Assembly: GCF_014647835.1 (NCBI RefSeq)
Contig: NZ_BMPY01000013.1
Location: 1-64,000 of the forward strand
DNA length: 64,000 nt
Source of the DNA: Microbispora rosea subsp. aerata
GTDB taxonomy: Bacteria > Actinomycetota > Actinomycetes > Streptosporangiales > Streptosporangiaceae
Reading direction: 5' to 3'
Part shown: positions 1-12,046 of the stretch, piece after piece
Layout: every line of letters begins with the position of its first letter
How positions within the stretch are numbered: the stretch's first letter is position 1
Notes under the pieces: model-generated
Database searches by the model: none
The model's input: the letters and a program-made list of their open reading frames with translations, nothing else
Told to the model about the DNA's origin: nothing
Made by a program: the position numbers and the translations under genes

Positions 1-236
1 CAGCGTGACCCACCTGCTGTGGTGGTCTCGCTGGCGGCGACGCCACCAAGCCCGCGCCCAGGCCAGCCATTACCGGCGGCAAGCTCTTCACGAGTCGTGA
101 TCAGGAACTACGGCTGGAGTACTAGGCGTGCCTCCGGCGTCATTCTTCTGTGCGCGCCCTCCGGCACGACCCGGGCGGATCTGAGCAATCTGAGGAGCCT
201 GTCGGGCGCATCGGCGGCGTCACGCGGCGGCCGGAC
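1..236. other. No gene recognised
   Basis: This is the region downstream of the last gene of the ATP synthase block. Open frames cross it but none has a recognisable protein, and I see no strong hairpin. It may hold the end of the atp transcript. Confidence 0.5.
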
Positions 237-635
237 TCACGCCGCGTCGAGGTGGGCGCTGGGCGGTGCGGACTCCAGCCAGGCGAGGAAACCGGTGAGA
301 GCGTCCTCGCTCATCGCGAGGGCCAGCGGGCCTTTCTCGGCCGAGCAGACGACGGCCCAGTATCCGGCGGGCCCCTCGCCGGAGTCGAGCATCCTGCGGC
401 TGGAAACGGTGAGGCCGCGCCTCGCGATAGCGTGGCGCGGCCTCAGCCCAAGTCCCAGGAACGGAATCCAGTGAAGCTCTCCCCCCACGTAGCGGGCGAC
501 CCCGCTCTTCCAGCTCCCCTGGCCGTGCCGTACCCGGCAGACGATCGTGCCCCGGGCCCGTGCCAGCACAAAGCCCCGGATGACGAGGAGCGCGGCCACG
601 GCGAAGACGCCCGCGAGTATCCCAAGCGCCGCCAC
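237..635 (-). CDS. DUF2550 family membrane-anchored protein
   Basis: A 132-residue protein with one N-terminal hydrophobic segment (about residues 1-22) followed by a soluble domain rich in Arg, Trp and Gly. It lies 21 bp after atpC in the same direction, the position held by Rv1312 in M. tuberculosis, and its size and N-terminal anchor fit the actinobacterial DUF2550 family. The domain probably faces the cytoplasm because the residues just after the hydrophobic stretch are basic (ARARG). Its function is unknown. The link with the ATP synthase is positional only. Confidence 0.8.
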   Translation of the reverse strand: MAALGILAGVFAVAALLVIRGFVLARARGTIVCRVRHGQGSWKSGVARYVGGELHWIPFLGLGLRPRHAIARRGLTVSSRRMLDSGEGPAGYWAVVCSAEKGPLALAMSEDALTGFLAWLESAPPSAHLDAA

Positions 636-656
636 TGCCGCCCTCCTCCTGTCGTG

Positions 657-1058
657 TCAGACCTCTTCGCCGGCGGCCCGCAGCCGGGCAGCCGCACGCT
701 TGGCCTTCAGCCGTGCCTCCGTGTCCTCCTGGTCGGCCTCGATCGAGGCCTGAGCACGCTGCAGCGCGTCCTTGGCCCGCGCGACGTCGACCTCGGAGCC
801 GAGCTCGGCCGCCTCCGCCAGGATCGACACGTCGTTGTTGGCGACGGAGATGAATCCGCCATGCACCGCGGCCACGAGGTCACCCTCGTCGCCGCGCTTG
901 ACGCGCAGCACCCCGCCCTCGACGAGGACACCGAGAACGGGGGCGTGGTTCGGCATAATACCGATCTCGCCGTCCACGGTCTTGGCAATGACCATGTCGG
1001 CCTCGCCCGTCCAGATCTCACGTTCCGGCGACACGACGCCCACGCGAAGCTTTGCCAC
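657..1058 (-). CDS. atpC: F1Fo ATP synthase epsilon subunit
   Basis: A 133-residue protein with the normal epsilon layout: an N-terminal beta-sandwich (starting MAKLRVGVVSPEREIWTGEA, with GIMPNHAPVLG) and a C-terminal helical hairpin rich in Ala, Arg and Glu. Epsilon is part of the central stalk and couples rotation to catalysis; its C-terminal helices can inhibit ATP hydrolysis. It is the last subunit gene of the operon, separated from atpD by 71 bp that contain a strong hairpin, which could lower its expression relative to beta. Confidence 0.97.
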   Translation of the reverse strand: MAKLRVGVVSPEREIWTGEADMVIAKTVDGEIGIMPNHAPVLGVLVEGGVLRVKRGDEGDLVAAVHGGFISVANNDVSILAEAAELGSEVDVARAKDALQRAQASIEADQEDTEARLKAKRAAARLRAAGEEV

Positions 1059-1078
1059 TTCTCAGCTCCCTTTCGACG

Positions 1079-1120
1079 GACGCCTGTACGGCCCGGCCGA
1101 TGCCGTGCCGTACAGGCGTC
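1079..1120 (-). terminator. Hairpin between atpD and atpC
   Basis: A perfect 14-bp inverted repeat, 1079-1092 paired with 1107-1120 (arm GACGCCTGTACGGC), encloses a 14-nt loop. It starts about 9 nt beyond the atpD stop. There is no T tract. It could be a partial terminator or a processing/stability element that sets epsilon output below beta. Confidence 0.6.
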
Positions 1121-1129
1121 GAAGGCGTC

Positions 1130-3458
<2,329 letters not shown>

Positions 3459-3461
3459 GGG

Positions 3462-5111
<1,650 letters not shown>

Positions 5112-5135
5112 CTCTTTCTTGTCTCCCTATTCGCC

Positions 5136-5944
5136 TCAGCCGGCCAACCGGCGGCGGACTTCTTCGATACGTCCGGCGATCGTGGTGTCGATGTAGTCGT
5201 CTCCGACCCTCACGGAGAATCCACCGAGCACCTTCGGGTCCACCTCGACGTTCAGGTGGACGTCTCGCCCGTAGGTGGCTCGCAGCCAGGCCGCGAGCCG
5301 CTGCTTCTGCTGCTGCGTGAGCGGCACCGCGCTGCGGACCACGCCCACCAGGCGCTCACGCGCCCGCGCGACGATCCAGCCGAACTCCTCCAGTGCCGTC
5401 TCAAGGCTACGTCCCCGCGAATGCACAACGGCCTGCGTGACGAGCCGGAGGGTGGAGGGAGCGGCCTTGCCGGCGAGCAGCGTGGCGAGCAGGTCGCGCT
5501 TGCGCTCGGCCGGTACGGCCGGGTCGCTGAGCGCGCGGCGCAGCTCCGGGTTGGCGGCGAGGATGCGGCCGAAGCGGAACAGCTCGTCCTCGACGTCGTC
5601 GAGGCGGCCGTCCGACTCGGCCTCGGCGGCCGCGGACATCACGCCGATGCGCTCAAGCGCGTCCGGCAGGTCGCCGGCGCCGGACCACTTGGCCCTGACC
5701 GCGGCGACCGCGATCTCCAGCGCGGCGTCGCCGACCTTGCCCTGCAGCAGGGAGCGCAGGATGCTCTCCTTCTGCTCGGCCGGGCGTGAGGGGTCGGAAA
5801 GGCCCCGGCGCAGCCCGTGCTCGCGGTCGAGAAGGTCGGTGACGGCGAACAGCTCCTCGGCGAGGGCGCCGAGGTCGGCGGCCGCGGCGGCGGTGTTGAA
5901 CCGCTCCTCGACCTCCGTGAGGGCGGTCCTGCTGAGGCCGCGCA

Positions 5945-5945
<1 letters not shown>
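5136..5945 (-). CDS. atpH: F1Fo ATP synthase delta subunit
   Basis: A 269-residue stator subunit linking the top of F1 to the b dimer. It is longer than the 177-residue E. coli protein but of normal size for actinobacteria outside Mycobacterium, where b and delta are fused. The C-terminal part (LNVEVDPKVLGGFSVRVGDD) is the conserved OSCP/delta signature. The first codon overlaps the last base of the atpF stop at 5945, so translation is probably coupled. Confidence 0.96.
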
Positions 5946-6508
<563 letters not shown>

Positions 6509-6522
6509 TCAGAGTGGGTACG

Positions 6523-6794
<272 letters not shown>

Positions 6795-6832
6795 TCTGGT
6801 CTACGTCCGAGGGGGCGGATCTGTGGGGACCG

Positions 6833-7621
6833 TCAGTGGTCGGGGTGCAGCGAGCCGCCGATGTACATGGCGGCCAGCATGGTGAACAGGAAAGCCTGCA
6901 GGAACTGGATGAACATCTCGAAGCCGGTCATCGCGATCGTCATGATGACGCCCAGCACGCCGAGGCCGGAGCCGAGCGGCGTGAGCTTCTCGAAGAGGAA
7001 CCAGAACCCGACGGCGCTGAAGAAGGCCAGGATCAGGTGTCCGGCGAACATGTTCGCGAAGAGTCGGACGGCGTGCGTGAAGGGCGCGATGATCAGGTTC
7101 GACAGGAACTCGATCGGCGCGAGCAGCACGTAGATCGGCTTGGGCAGTCCCGGCGGGAACATCATGTTCTTGAAGTAGCCGACCAGGCCCTGGTGCTTGA
7201 CGCCCAGGTAGATCTTGATGATGTAGATCAGGGCCGCGAACACCGCGGGGAAGGCGATGTGCGACGCGACCGGGATCTGGATCAGCGGGATGACGCCGAA
7301 GAGGTTCCACAGCAGGATCAGGAAGAACAGGCTGAGGAGCAGCGGCATCCACCGCTCGGCGTCCTTGCCCAGGAACGGGCGGGCCACCTGGTCGCGGACG
7401 AACTGGTAACCCATCTCGCCGATGTTCTGCATGCCCCGGGGCACAAGCTTGGGGTTGGCGAACGCGCTCCACGCCAGGGCGCACACCACGATGGCGCCGA
7501 AGACCGCCATCACCACCGGCTTGGTCAGCCAGTACGGCGCGCCCTCGTACAGCGGCGGGAAGTCGAAGATGGACGGTCCCGGCGCCGTGAAGTCTTCGGC
7601 GACGAGCATGGTGGGGGTCAC
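6833..7621 (-). CDS. atpB: F1Fo ATP synthase a subunit
   Basis: A 262-residue membrane protein with five or six hydrophobic helices that forms the two proton half-channels beside the c ring. The helix containing FTHAVRLFANMFAGH carries the essential arginine, and the last helices (MTIAMTGFEMFIQFLQAFLF) carry the conserved Gln/Glu positions. The GTG at 7621 is chosen because GAGG sits 8 nt upstream; an ATG four codons later is possible. A 132-bp gap separates it from the preceding small membrane gene. Confidence 0.97.
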   Translation of the reverse strand: MTPTMLVAEDFTAPGPSIFDFPPLYEGAPYWLTKPVVMAVFGAIVVCALAWSAFANPKLVPRGMQNIGEMGYQFVRDQVARPFLGKDAERWMPLLLSLFFLILLWNLFGVIPLIQIPVASHIAFPAVFAALIYIIKIYLGVKHQGLVGYFKNMMFPPGLPKPIYVLLAPIEFLSNLIIAPFTHAVRLFANMFAGHLILAFFSAVGFWFLFEKLTPLGSGLGVLGVIMTIAMTGFEMFIQFLQAFLFTMLAAMYIGGSLHPDH

Positions 7622-7753
7622 TTGGCCACCTCGCCTACCTGCTCGGGACCGAATGCCCGAAGCATGTGCTTGTTCGTCCGTTCGCTACGCTCGCGCACGG
7701 GCGTTCCCTTCAACGATTGGATCAACAGAAGAGCGTGGGAAGCGGGCCTGCTG

Positions 7754-7969
7754 TCAGCGGCCGTACTTCAGATAGACGAGGTAGGCAGCCAGCCCGACCC
7801 CGAGAATGACGCCTATGGGGATGAACGCGTGCACGCCGGTCCACCAGCTCAGCAACCAGCCGAGGCCGCCCCATACCAGGATCCCGGATAGCAGATAGCT
7901 CGGGACCGACCAGGCGGCGTCGGCGAAGTCGCGGCCGTCGGTCTCGGGCCTGCGCTCCTGTTCGCTCAT
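7754..7969 (-). CDS. Small two-helix membrane protein, AtpZ/AtpI type
   Basis: A 71-residue protein, taking the ATG at 7969 (MSEQERRPETDG); a start nine codons earlier is possible. After a polar N-terminus it has two hydrophobic helices (SYLLSGILVWGGLGWLLSW and IPIGVILGVGLAAYLVYL) separated by a short turn. This is the shape of the AtpZ-like F1Fo assembly or ion-transport proteins encoded in front of atpB. It lies between the AtpI-like gene and atpB. Function is inferred from topology and position. Confidence 0.75.
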   Translation of the reverse strand: MSEQERRPETDGRDFADAAWSVPSYLLSGILVWGGLGWLLSWWTGVHAFIPIGVILGVGLAAYLVYLKYGR

Positions 7970-8032
7970 CGCGGGCACGACGATAGCAGGAGCCATGCGG
8001 GCTAGTCATATCGGGCTGCCCCATGAGCACGG

Positions 8033-8455
8033 TCATCCGCGGCCCTGCCCCGGAACCTTCGTTTCAGGCTCCACGTAAAGCATCTTGAGTTTCATGAATC
8101 CGCGCATCTCGCCGATGGTCCAGGCGAGCGTGCAGGCGATGACGCTCAGCGCGAACACCCGGGAGTCGAACGCGGTCGTGCCGTCGAAGGCGTTGAGCAT
8201 CGCCATGATCGCAAGGACCTTGACGACATAGCCCAGGACGGCCGCCGCCATCATCGCCATCGGCGAGATCCGGCCGGCCCAGGAGACGACGGCCAGGCCG
8301 ACGGTGAAGAAGGCGGCGACAAGAACGAGACCGATGCCGGCGCCCAGGGCACCCTTGACACCGGTCGCGAACACCGCGGCGACGGCGGCGACGAGACCGA
8401 CGATCAAGGTCGGCACGGCGGCGCCCTTGAGAACGCGCACGTCGTTGGCCTGCAT
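8033..8455 (-). CDS. atpI: ATP synthase protein I (AtpI-like)
   Basis: A 140-residue protein with four predicted membrane helices, in the position of Rv1303 between the wecA-type gene and atpB. AtpI proteins help assemble the c ring. The ATG at 8455 (MQANDVRVLKG) is preferred because GGAG lies just upstream; a TTG eight codons earlier lacks a ribosome binding site. It is probably the first gene of the atp operon, since it follows a 145-bp gap with a possible operator. Confidence 0.8.
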   Translation of the reverse strand: MQANDVRVLKGAAVPTLIVGLVAAVAAVFATGVKGALGAGIGLVLVAAFFTVGLAVVSWAGRISPMAMMAAAVLGYVVKVLAIMAMLNAFDGTTAFDSRVFALSVIACTLAWTIGEMRGFMKLKMLYVEPETKVPGQGRG

Positions 8456-8600
8456 CGGGACTCCAGAATCGGTTGTCAAACGAGCGATTGCTACCTGCTG
8501 GGGTGCAGGACCCTCACCCCTTGCTAGTGAAAGCTATCACAAGCTCCGGAGTGCCACCTTTACCTGGCGTTTCGGGCGCGCGTCCACCTGCGGGGACGGC
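8456..8600 (-). promoter_or_regulatory. Upstream region of the atp operon
   Basis: This is the gap between the wecA-type gene and atpI. An imperfect palindrome, GTGAAAGCTATCAC at 8527-8540 (12 of 14 positions self-complementary), lies about 70 bp before the atpI start and could be a regulator site. I could not fix a convincing -35/-10 pair. Confidence 0.3.
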
Positions 8601-10088
8601 TCAGCGGAAGGTCCCGGTGTCGGCCCGCGAGGTGGTGGGAGGCACGCCCGGCGAGTCCGGGTCCGCCTGCTGACCCGGGTAGGGGTGCCGGCCGCCGCCG
8701 GGAAGCCGTCCGGGGGCCGCCTGCCCGGGGGCGGCGGGAGCGGCCTGGCCGGGGGTGACGGGAGGGGCCTGGCCGGGGGTGACGGGAGGGGCGGGCTGGG
8801 GGACGACGGGGAAGACCAGTGTGTCGTGCTCCGTCGTCGTCACCCGCCTGACGGTGGTGCGACCGCGACTCCCCGCCGCCGCATGCGCTGCGATCTTCTG
8901 CTCGCTCTTCGGCTCCCGTACGGCGGCGTGGCTCCTCCCCCGCGCGGCGGCGCGGCTCTGTTCCTGCGCGGCGATGCGACGTGACCGCCACCGCGGCAGG
9001 CCCATGACCACCAGCACCCCCACCGCCAGCAGGATCGTCAGCGGGAACAGGATGAGCGGCACGCCGCCGATCGACAGGCCGACGATCGCGAAGGCGAACA
9101 GGAACGTCCACGCGTACATGATCAGGACGCTGCGCCGGTGGGAGTGGCCGATGTCGAGCATCCGGTGGTGCAGGTGGCCGCGGTCGGGCGCGAACGGGGA
9201 CATCCCGGCCGACGTCCGCCGGACGACCGCCATGATCAGGTCGGCCAGGGGCAGCACCACCACCGCGATCGGCAGCACCAGCGGGAGGATCACCGGGAAC
9301 CGGTTGATCTTGCCGACGACCGCGTCCGGCTCGACCGACGACAGGCTCGTGATCAACGAGGTGGCGAGCAGCAGGCCCAGCAGCATGGCGCCGGTGTCGC
9401 CCATGAAGATCTTCGCGGGGTTGAAGTTGTGCGGCAGGAAACCCGCGCACATCCCGATCAGGATCGCCGCGATGGCGGCCGTCCCGTTGATCCGCGAACC
9501 GCTCGCGGTCTGCTGCAGCACGATCGAGTAGGCGAAGGTCGCCATCGCCGCGATCCCGACGATCCCCGCGGCCAGCCCGTCCAGGCCGTCCACGAAGTTC
9601 ACCGCGTTGATCACGACGACGACGATCATGATGGTGAGGATCGTGTGGAGGGTGTCGTCGAGGGCCTGGGAGCCGCCCATCGACTGCGGCAGCGGGAGAA
9701 ACTGCAGGTAGACGTCGAAGTAGACGAGCAGCCCGCCCGCCGCGATCTGGCCGCCCAGCTTGACGAGCGCGTCCATGCCGAGCCAGTCGTCCAGAAACCC
9801 GGTGATGACGATCAGGCCGCCGGCCGCGAGGAGGGCGACCACCGTCTTCCCCGTCTGGCCGCTGTCGAACGCGCCTCCCACATACGGCAGGTTGCTCGCC
9901 ACCAGCAGCGCCGCTGCCATCCCACCGAACATCGCCAGCCCACCCAGCCGGGGGGTGGGCACCGTGTGCACGTCCCGCTCCCGCACCTCGGGCGCCGCGC
10001 CGATGCGCAGGGCGAACGCTCTGACCGGCGGCACCAGCAGGTACGTCACCGCGGCCGCCACGAGCGCCAAGAGGAGATATTCGCGCAC
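8601..10088 (-). CDS. wecA: Polyprenyl-phosphate GlcNAc-1-phosphate transferase
   Basis: An integral membrane enzyme of the MraY/WecA family. It transfers GlcNAc-1-phosphate from UDP-GlcNAc to a polyprenyl phosphate, the first step of cell-wall linker or polysaccharide synthesis. Family motifs are present: an aspartate pair in GFLDDWLGMDALVK, NFVDGLDGLAAG and FMGDTGAMLLG, with about eleven membrane helices. The GTG at 10088 (V-R-E-Y-L-L-L) is preferred over an ATG 14 codons upstream because AGGAAA precedes it; this gives 495 residues. The last ~130 residues are a disordered cytoplasmic tail with tandem APPVTPGQ units. It occupies the place of Rv1302 (rfe). Confidence 0.9.
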   Translation of the reverse strand: MREYLLLALVAAAVTYLLVPPVRAFALRIGAAPEVRERDVHTVPTPRLGGLAMFGGMAAALLVASNLPYVGGAFDSGQTGKTVVALLAAGGLIVITGFLDDWLGMDALVKLGGQIAAGGLLVYFDVYLQFLPLPQSMGGSQALDDTLHTILTIMIVVVVINAVNFVDGLDGLAAGIVGIAAMATFAYSIVLQQTASGSRINGTAAIAAILIGMCAGFLPHNFNPAKIFMGDTGAMLLGLLLATSLITSLSSVEPDAVVGKINRFPVILPLVLPIAVVVLPLADLIMAVVRRTSAGMSPFAPDRGHLHHRMLDIGHSHRRSVLIMYAWTFLFAFAIVGLSIGGVPLILFPLTILLAVGVLVVMGLPRWRSRRIAAQEQSRAAARGRSHAAVREPKSEQKIAAHAAAGSRGRTTVRRVTTTEHDTLVFPVVPQPAPPVTPGQAPPVTPGQAAPAAPGQAAPGRLPGGGRHPYPGQQADPDSPGVPPTTSRADTGTFR

Positions 10089-10539
10089 GGACCTAGTTTC
10101 CTGGATAGGTGGATCGATTGTGACGGGCAAAAGACACAGATCGCCCTATCCCTAACGGGGATATGCCGGATGCGTCGCGGTCAGCCCCTTTACCCGTTCG
10201 AGGACCGACGTTATCGCAACCGAGTGGCGGATGGCCCGGACGACGAGAGACGCGATCGCCCCGATTTTCCGCCACACCCCCGCTCCCGGCTGATCACCGG
10301 CCCTGATCCCCGAGGTGACGGCGGCGGCTGCGCCCCGACCGCGACGACGTACGCGAGCGTCAGAACCGTGCGCGACCGACTGTAGAAGGGCCGCGTACGC
10401 CGCCAGAATCGCCGTGGCACCGCTCTCGGCCCGCGCGCTGGCCTTGATCTCGCCCCGAACAACCGCTTGGCCGCCCGACGGCGACCTCCCCGGCCTCGCC
10501 CGGCACCACGACGCCCCACTCACCCTGCCCGGCTCTACA
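10089..10539. other. Gap without a recognised gene
   Basis: This is the non-repetitive part of the gap upstream of wecA. A weak minus-strand promoter may lie near 10100-10135 (TTGCCC, 17 nt, TATCCA), just ahead of the wecA ribosome binding site. Two minus-strand open frames cross the region in different phases but neither has a recognisable product. Confidence 0.4.
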
Positions 10540-11020
10540 GCGACCCGCTCAGCGCGGTCGGCTCGGACACCCACCTCTGCGGCGATCCGCTCAGCGCGTT
10601 CCACTCTGCGGGATGCTCCGCTCGGCCTCCCAGCGCTACAGCAATCCGCTCAGCGCGATCGGCTCTGCGAGGCGCTCCACTCAGCTTCCCGGCGCTACGA
10701 CAATCCGCTCAACGCGGTCCGTTCTGCGGGAAGCTCCCCTCGGCCCCGGCGCAACGGCAATCCGCTCAACGCGATCGACTCCGCAGGACGCTCCGCTCAG
10801 CCTCCCCAGCGCAACGGCAATCCGCTCAACGCGATCGGCTCTACGGCAATCCGCTCGGCCTCCCCTGACGCAACGGCAATCCGCTCAACGCGATCGACTC
10901 CGCAGGACGCTCCGCTCAGCCTCCCCAGCGCAACGGCAATCCGCTCAACGCGGTCGGCTCGGACACCCCAGCTCTGCGGCGATCCGCTCAGCCCCCGGCG
11001 CAACGGCAATCCGATCGGCG
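10540..11020. repeat. Degenerate direct-repeat array with ~30/60-bp spacing
   Basis: About ten copies of a core close to AATCCGCTCAACGCGATCGG recur over 480 bp, many spaced near 60 bp, with connecting sequence that also repeats. One 84-bp block (10751-10834) is repeated without change at 10870-10953. Open frames cross it on both strands, but their products are only the repeat translated and no start or family is recognisable. It is read as a non-coding array in the gap between the wecA-type gene and the inserted gene cluster. Confidence 0.85.
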
Positions 11021-11300
11021 TGGTGGCCACCTCGCAATCGCCCCGGCATCGGCGGCCCGGACAGTTCTCGGCGCACTTGCCGTTCGACACCGGGGCGAGC
11101 ACGACGAGGACGACCGGCGGGAAGAGATCCGGCTCGGGTGACGTCGTCTCCCGAGCCCGGCTCGGTCATCTGATCGGGATCCCGGCCCGGGTCATCTGTA
11201 TCGGGAGTCGAGCCGCCTCTGCGGCGGCGCGGCCACATGACCTGCGTCGCCGATCCCGGATGTCGCTAAGCGCGGAAGACCGGGACCCGCGCACGCCTGA
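11021..11300. other. Gap without a recognised gene
   Basis: This 280-bp stretch follows the 11301-11690 gene on its downstream side. I see no conserved protein and no clear terminator in it. Confidence 0.4.
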
Positions 11301-11690
11301 TCAGGAGGTGAAGGCGTGCGGCGCACCCGCCTTGGCCGGGATCCAGCGTGGCGTGTCCGCTGCCTGATCGCTGATCGCCGTGAGCACCGCCTGGCGGTAT
11401 CTCGCGAGCATGTCGCGCCAGTGGGCCATGTCCTGGACGTACCGTTCGGCGACCGGCGCGTCCCACACGTCCCTGCTCCGCGCCATCTCGTACGGCTTGT
11501 CCAGGGACTTGGTGAGCTGGTCCATCAGCGGCACTACCTTCAGCCACAGGTCCACGAGCTTCTGGTATTCCGGGTTGAACACCCATGCCGTCGGCTGTCC
11601 ACCGGGTGAGAGCAGGTCAGTGCTCGACGGCGCCGGCGGGGTCTCCCCCGGCCGCATTGGAGTCGGCGCCGGCGGGTCGGCATAGCTCAC
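11301..11690 (-). CDS. Unrecognised 129-residue protein, helical with WXG100-like look
   Basis: The N-terminal ~35 residues are Pro-rich and probably disordered. The rest reads as two amphipathic helices (NPEYQKLVDLWLKVVPLMDQ, and AERYVQDMAHWRDMLARYRQ) joined by a turn with DVWDAP. A helix-turn-helix with a Trp in the turn resembles small type VII secretion substrates, but no WXG motif is present. The start is a GTG whose first bases overlap the stop of the upstream 93-residue frame (GTGA at 11687-11690), a sign of coupled translation. It is probably in one operon with the two genes before it. Confidence 0.55.
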   Translation of the reverse strand: MSYADPPAPTPMRPGETPPAPSSTDLLSPGGQPTAWVFNPEYQKLVDLWLKVVPLMDQLTKSLDKPYEMARSRDVWDAPVAERYVQDMAHWRDMLARYRQAVLTAISDQAADTPRWIPAKAGAPHAFTS

Positions 11691-11968
11691 GATCGCGCCT
11701 CCTGTGCGAAGCCGGCGCGAACGCCGGCGCTGGTCATCGCATGGGTCGTCTCATCAGTCGTCGTATGCCCTGCCAGGGGCACCCGGACGAGATCCGGTCG
11801 CCTCTGGGCTGGGCCGGATGCCGTTGTCGGAACGGTCCCGCCCACACGGGAGGTCGGCACGTGCTCGCACGCTGCGGCGCCCGGAACGACCGGGACGTCA
11901 ACGCCGCCAAGCACGCTCTGGCCGCTGATCGAGCGGTGTCCACCTGCGGAGCTGATGTAAGTGCCCAA
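11687..11968 (-). CDS. Unrecognised 93-residue protein
   Basis: It is read from a TTG at 11968 with GGGAGG a few bases upstream and overlaps the next gene by 4 bp. The protein has no membrane segment or signal peptide; the middle is rich in Pro, Val and Thr. I do not recognise a family. It sits 78 bp after the 920-residue repeat protein and may belong to the same operon. The unusual start and lack of homology leave some doubt that it is real; the strong ribosome binding site and coupled downstream gene favour it. Confidence 0.4.
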   Translation of the reverse strand: MGTYISSAGGHRSISGQSVLGGVDVPVVPGAAACEHVPTSRVGGTVPTTASGPAQRRPDLVRVPLAGHTTTDETTHAMTSAGVRAGFAQEARS

Positions 11969-12046
11969 AATCCTCCCTTCGGGATGAAGCAGGAAGCCAG
12001 CCCTGCGAGGGCGGAATTCCCCTAGTCCTGCAGACGGGAGAACAAG

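Noticed and set aside
10152-10604. Minus-strand frame of 150 codons upstream of wecA
   Set aside because: Its N-terminal part is translated repeat, a second minus-strand frame overlaps it in another phase, and no family, membrane segment or ribosome binding site was convincing.
10540-11020. CRISPR array
   Set aside because: Repeat copies are degenerate, spacing is irregular, the sequence between copies also repeats, and there are no cas genes.
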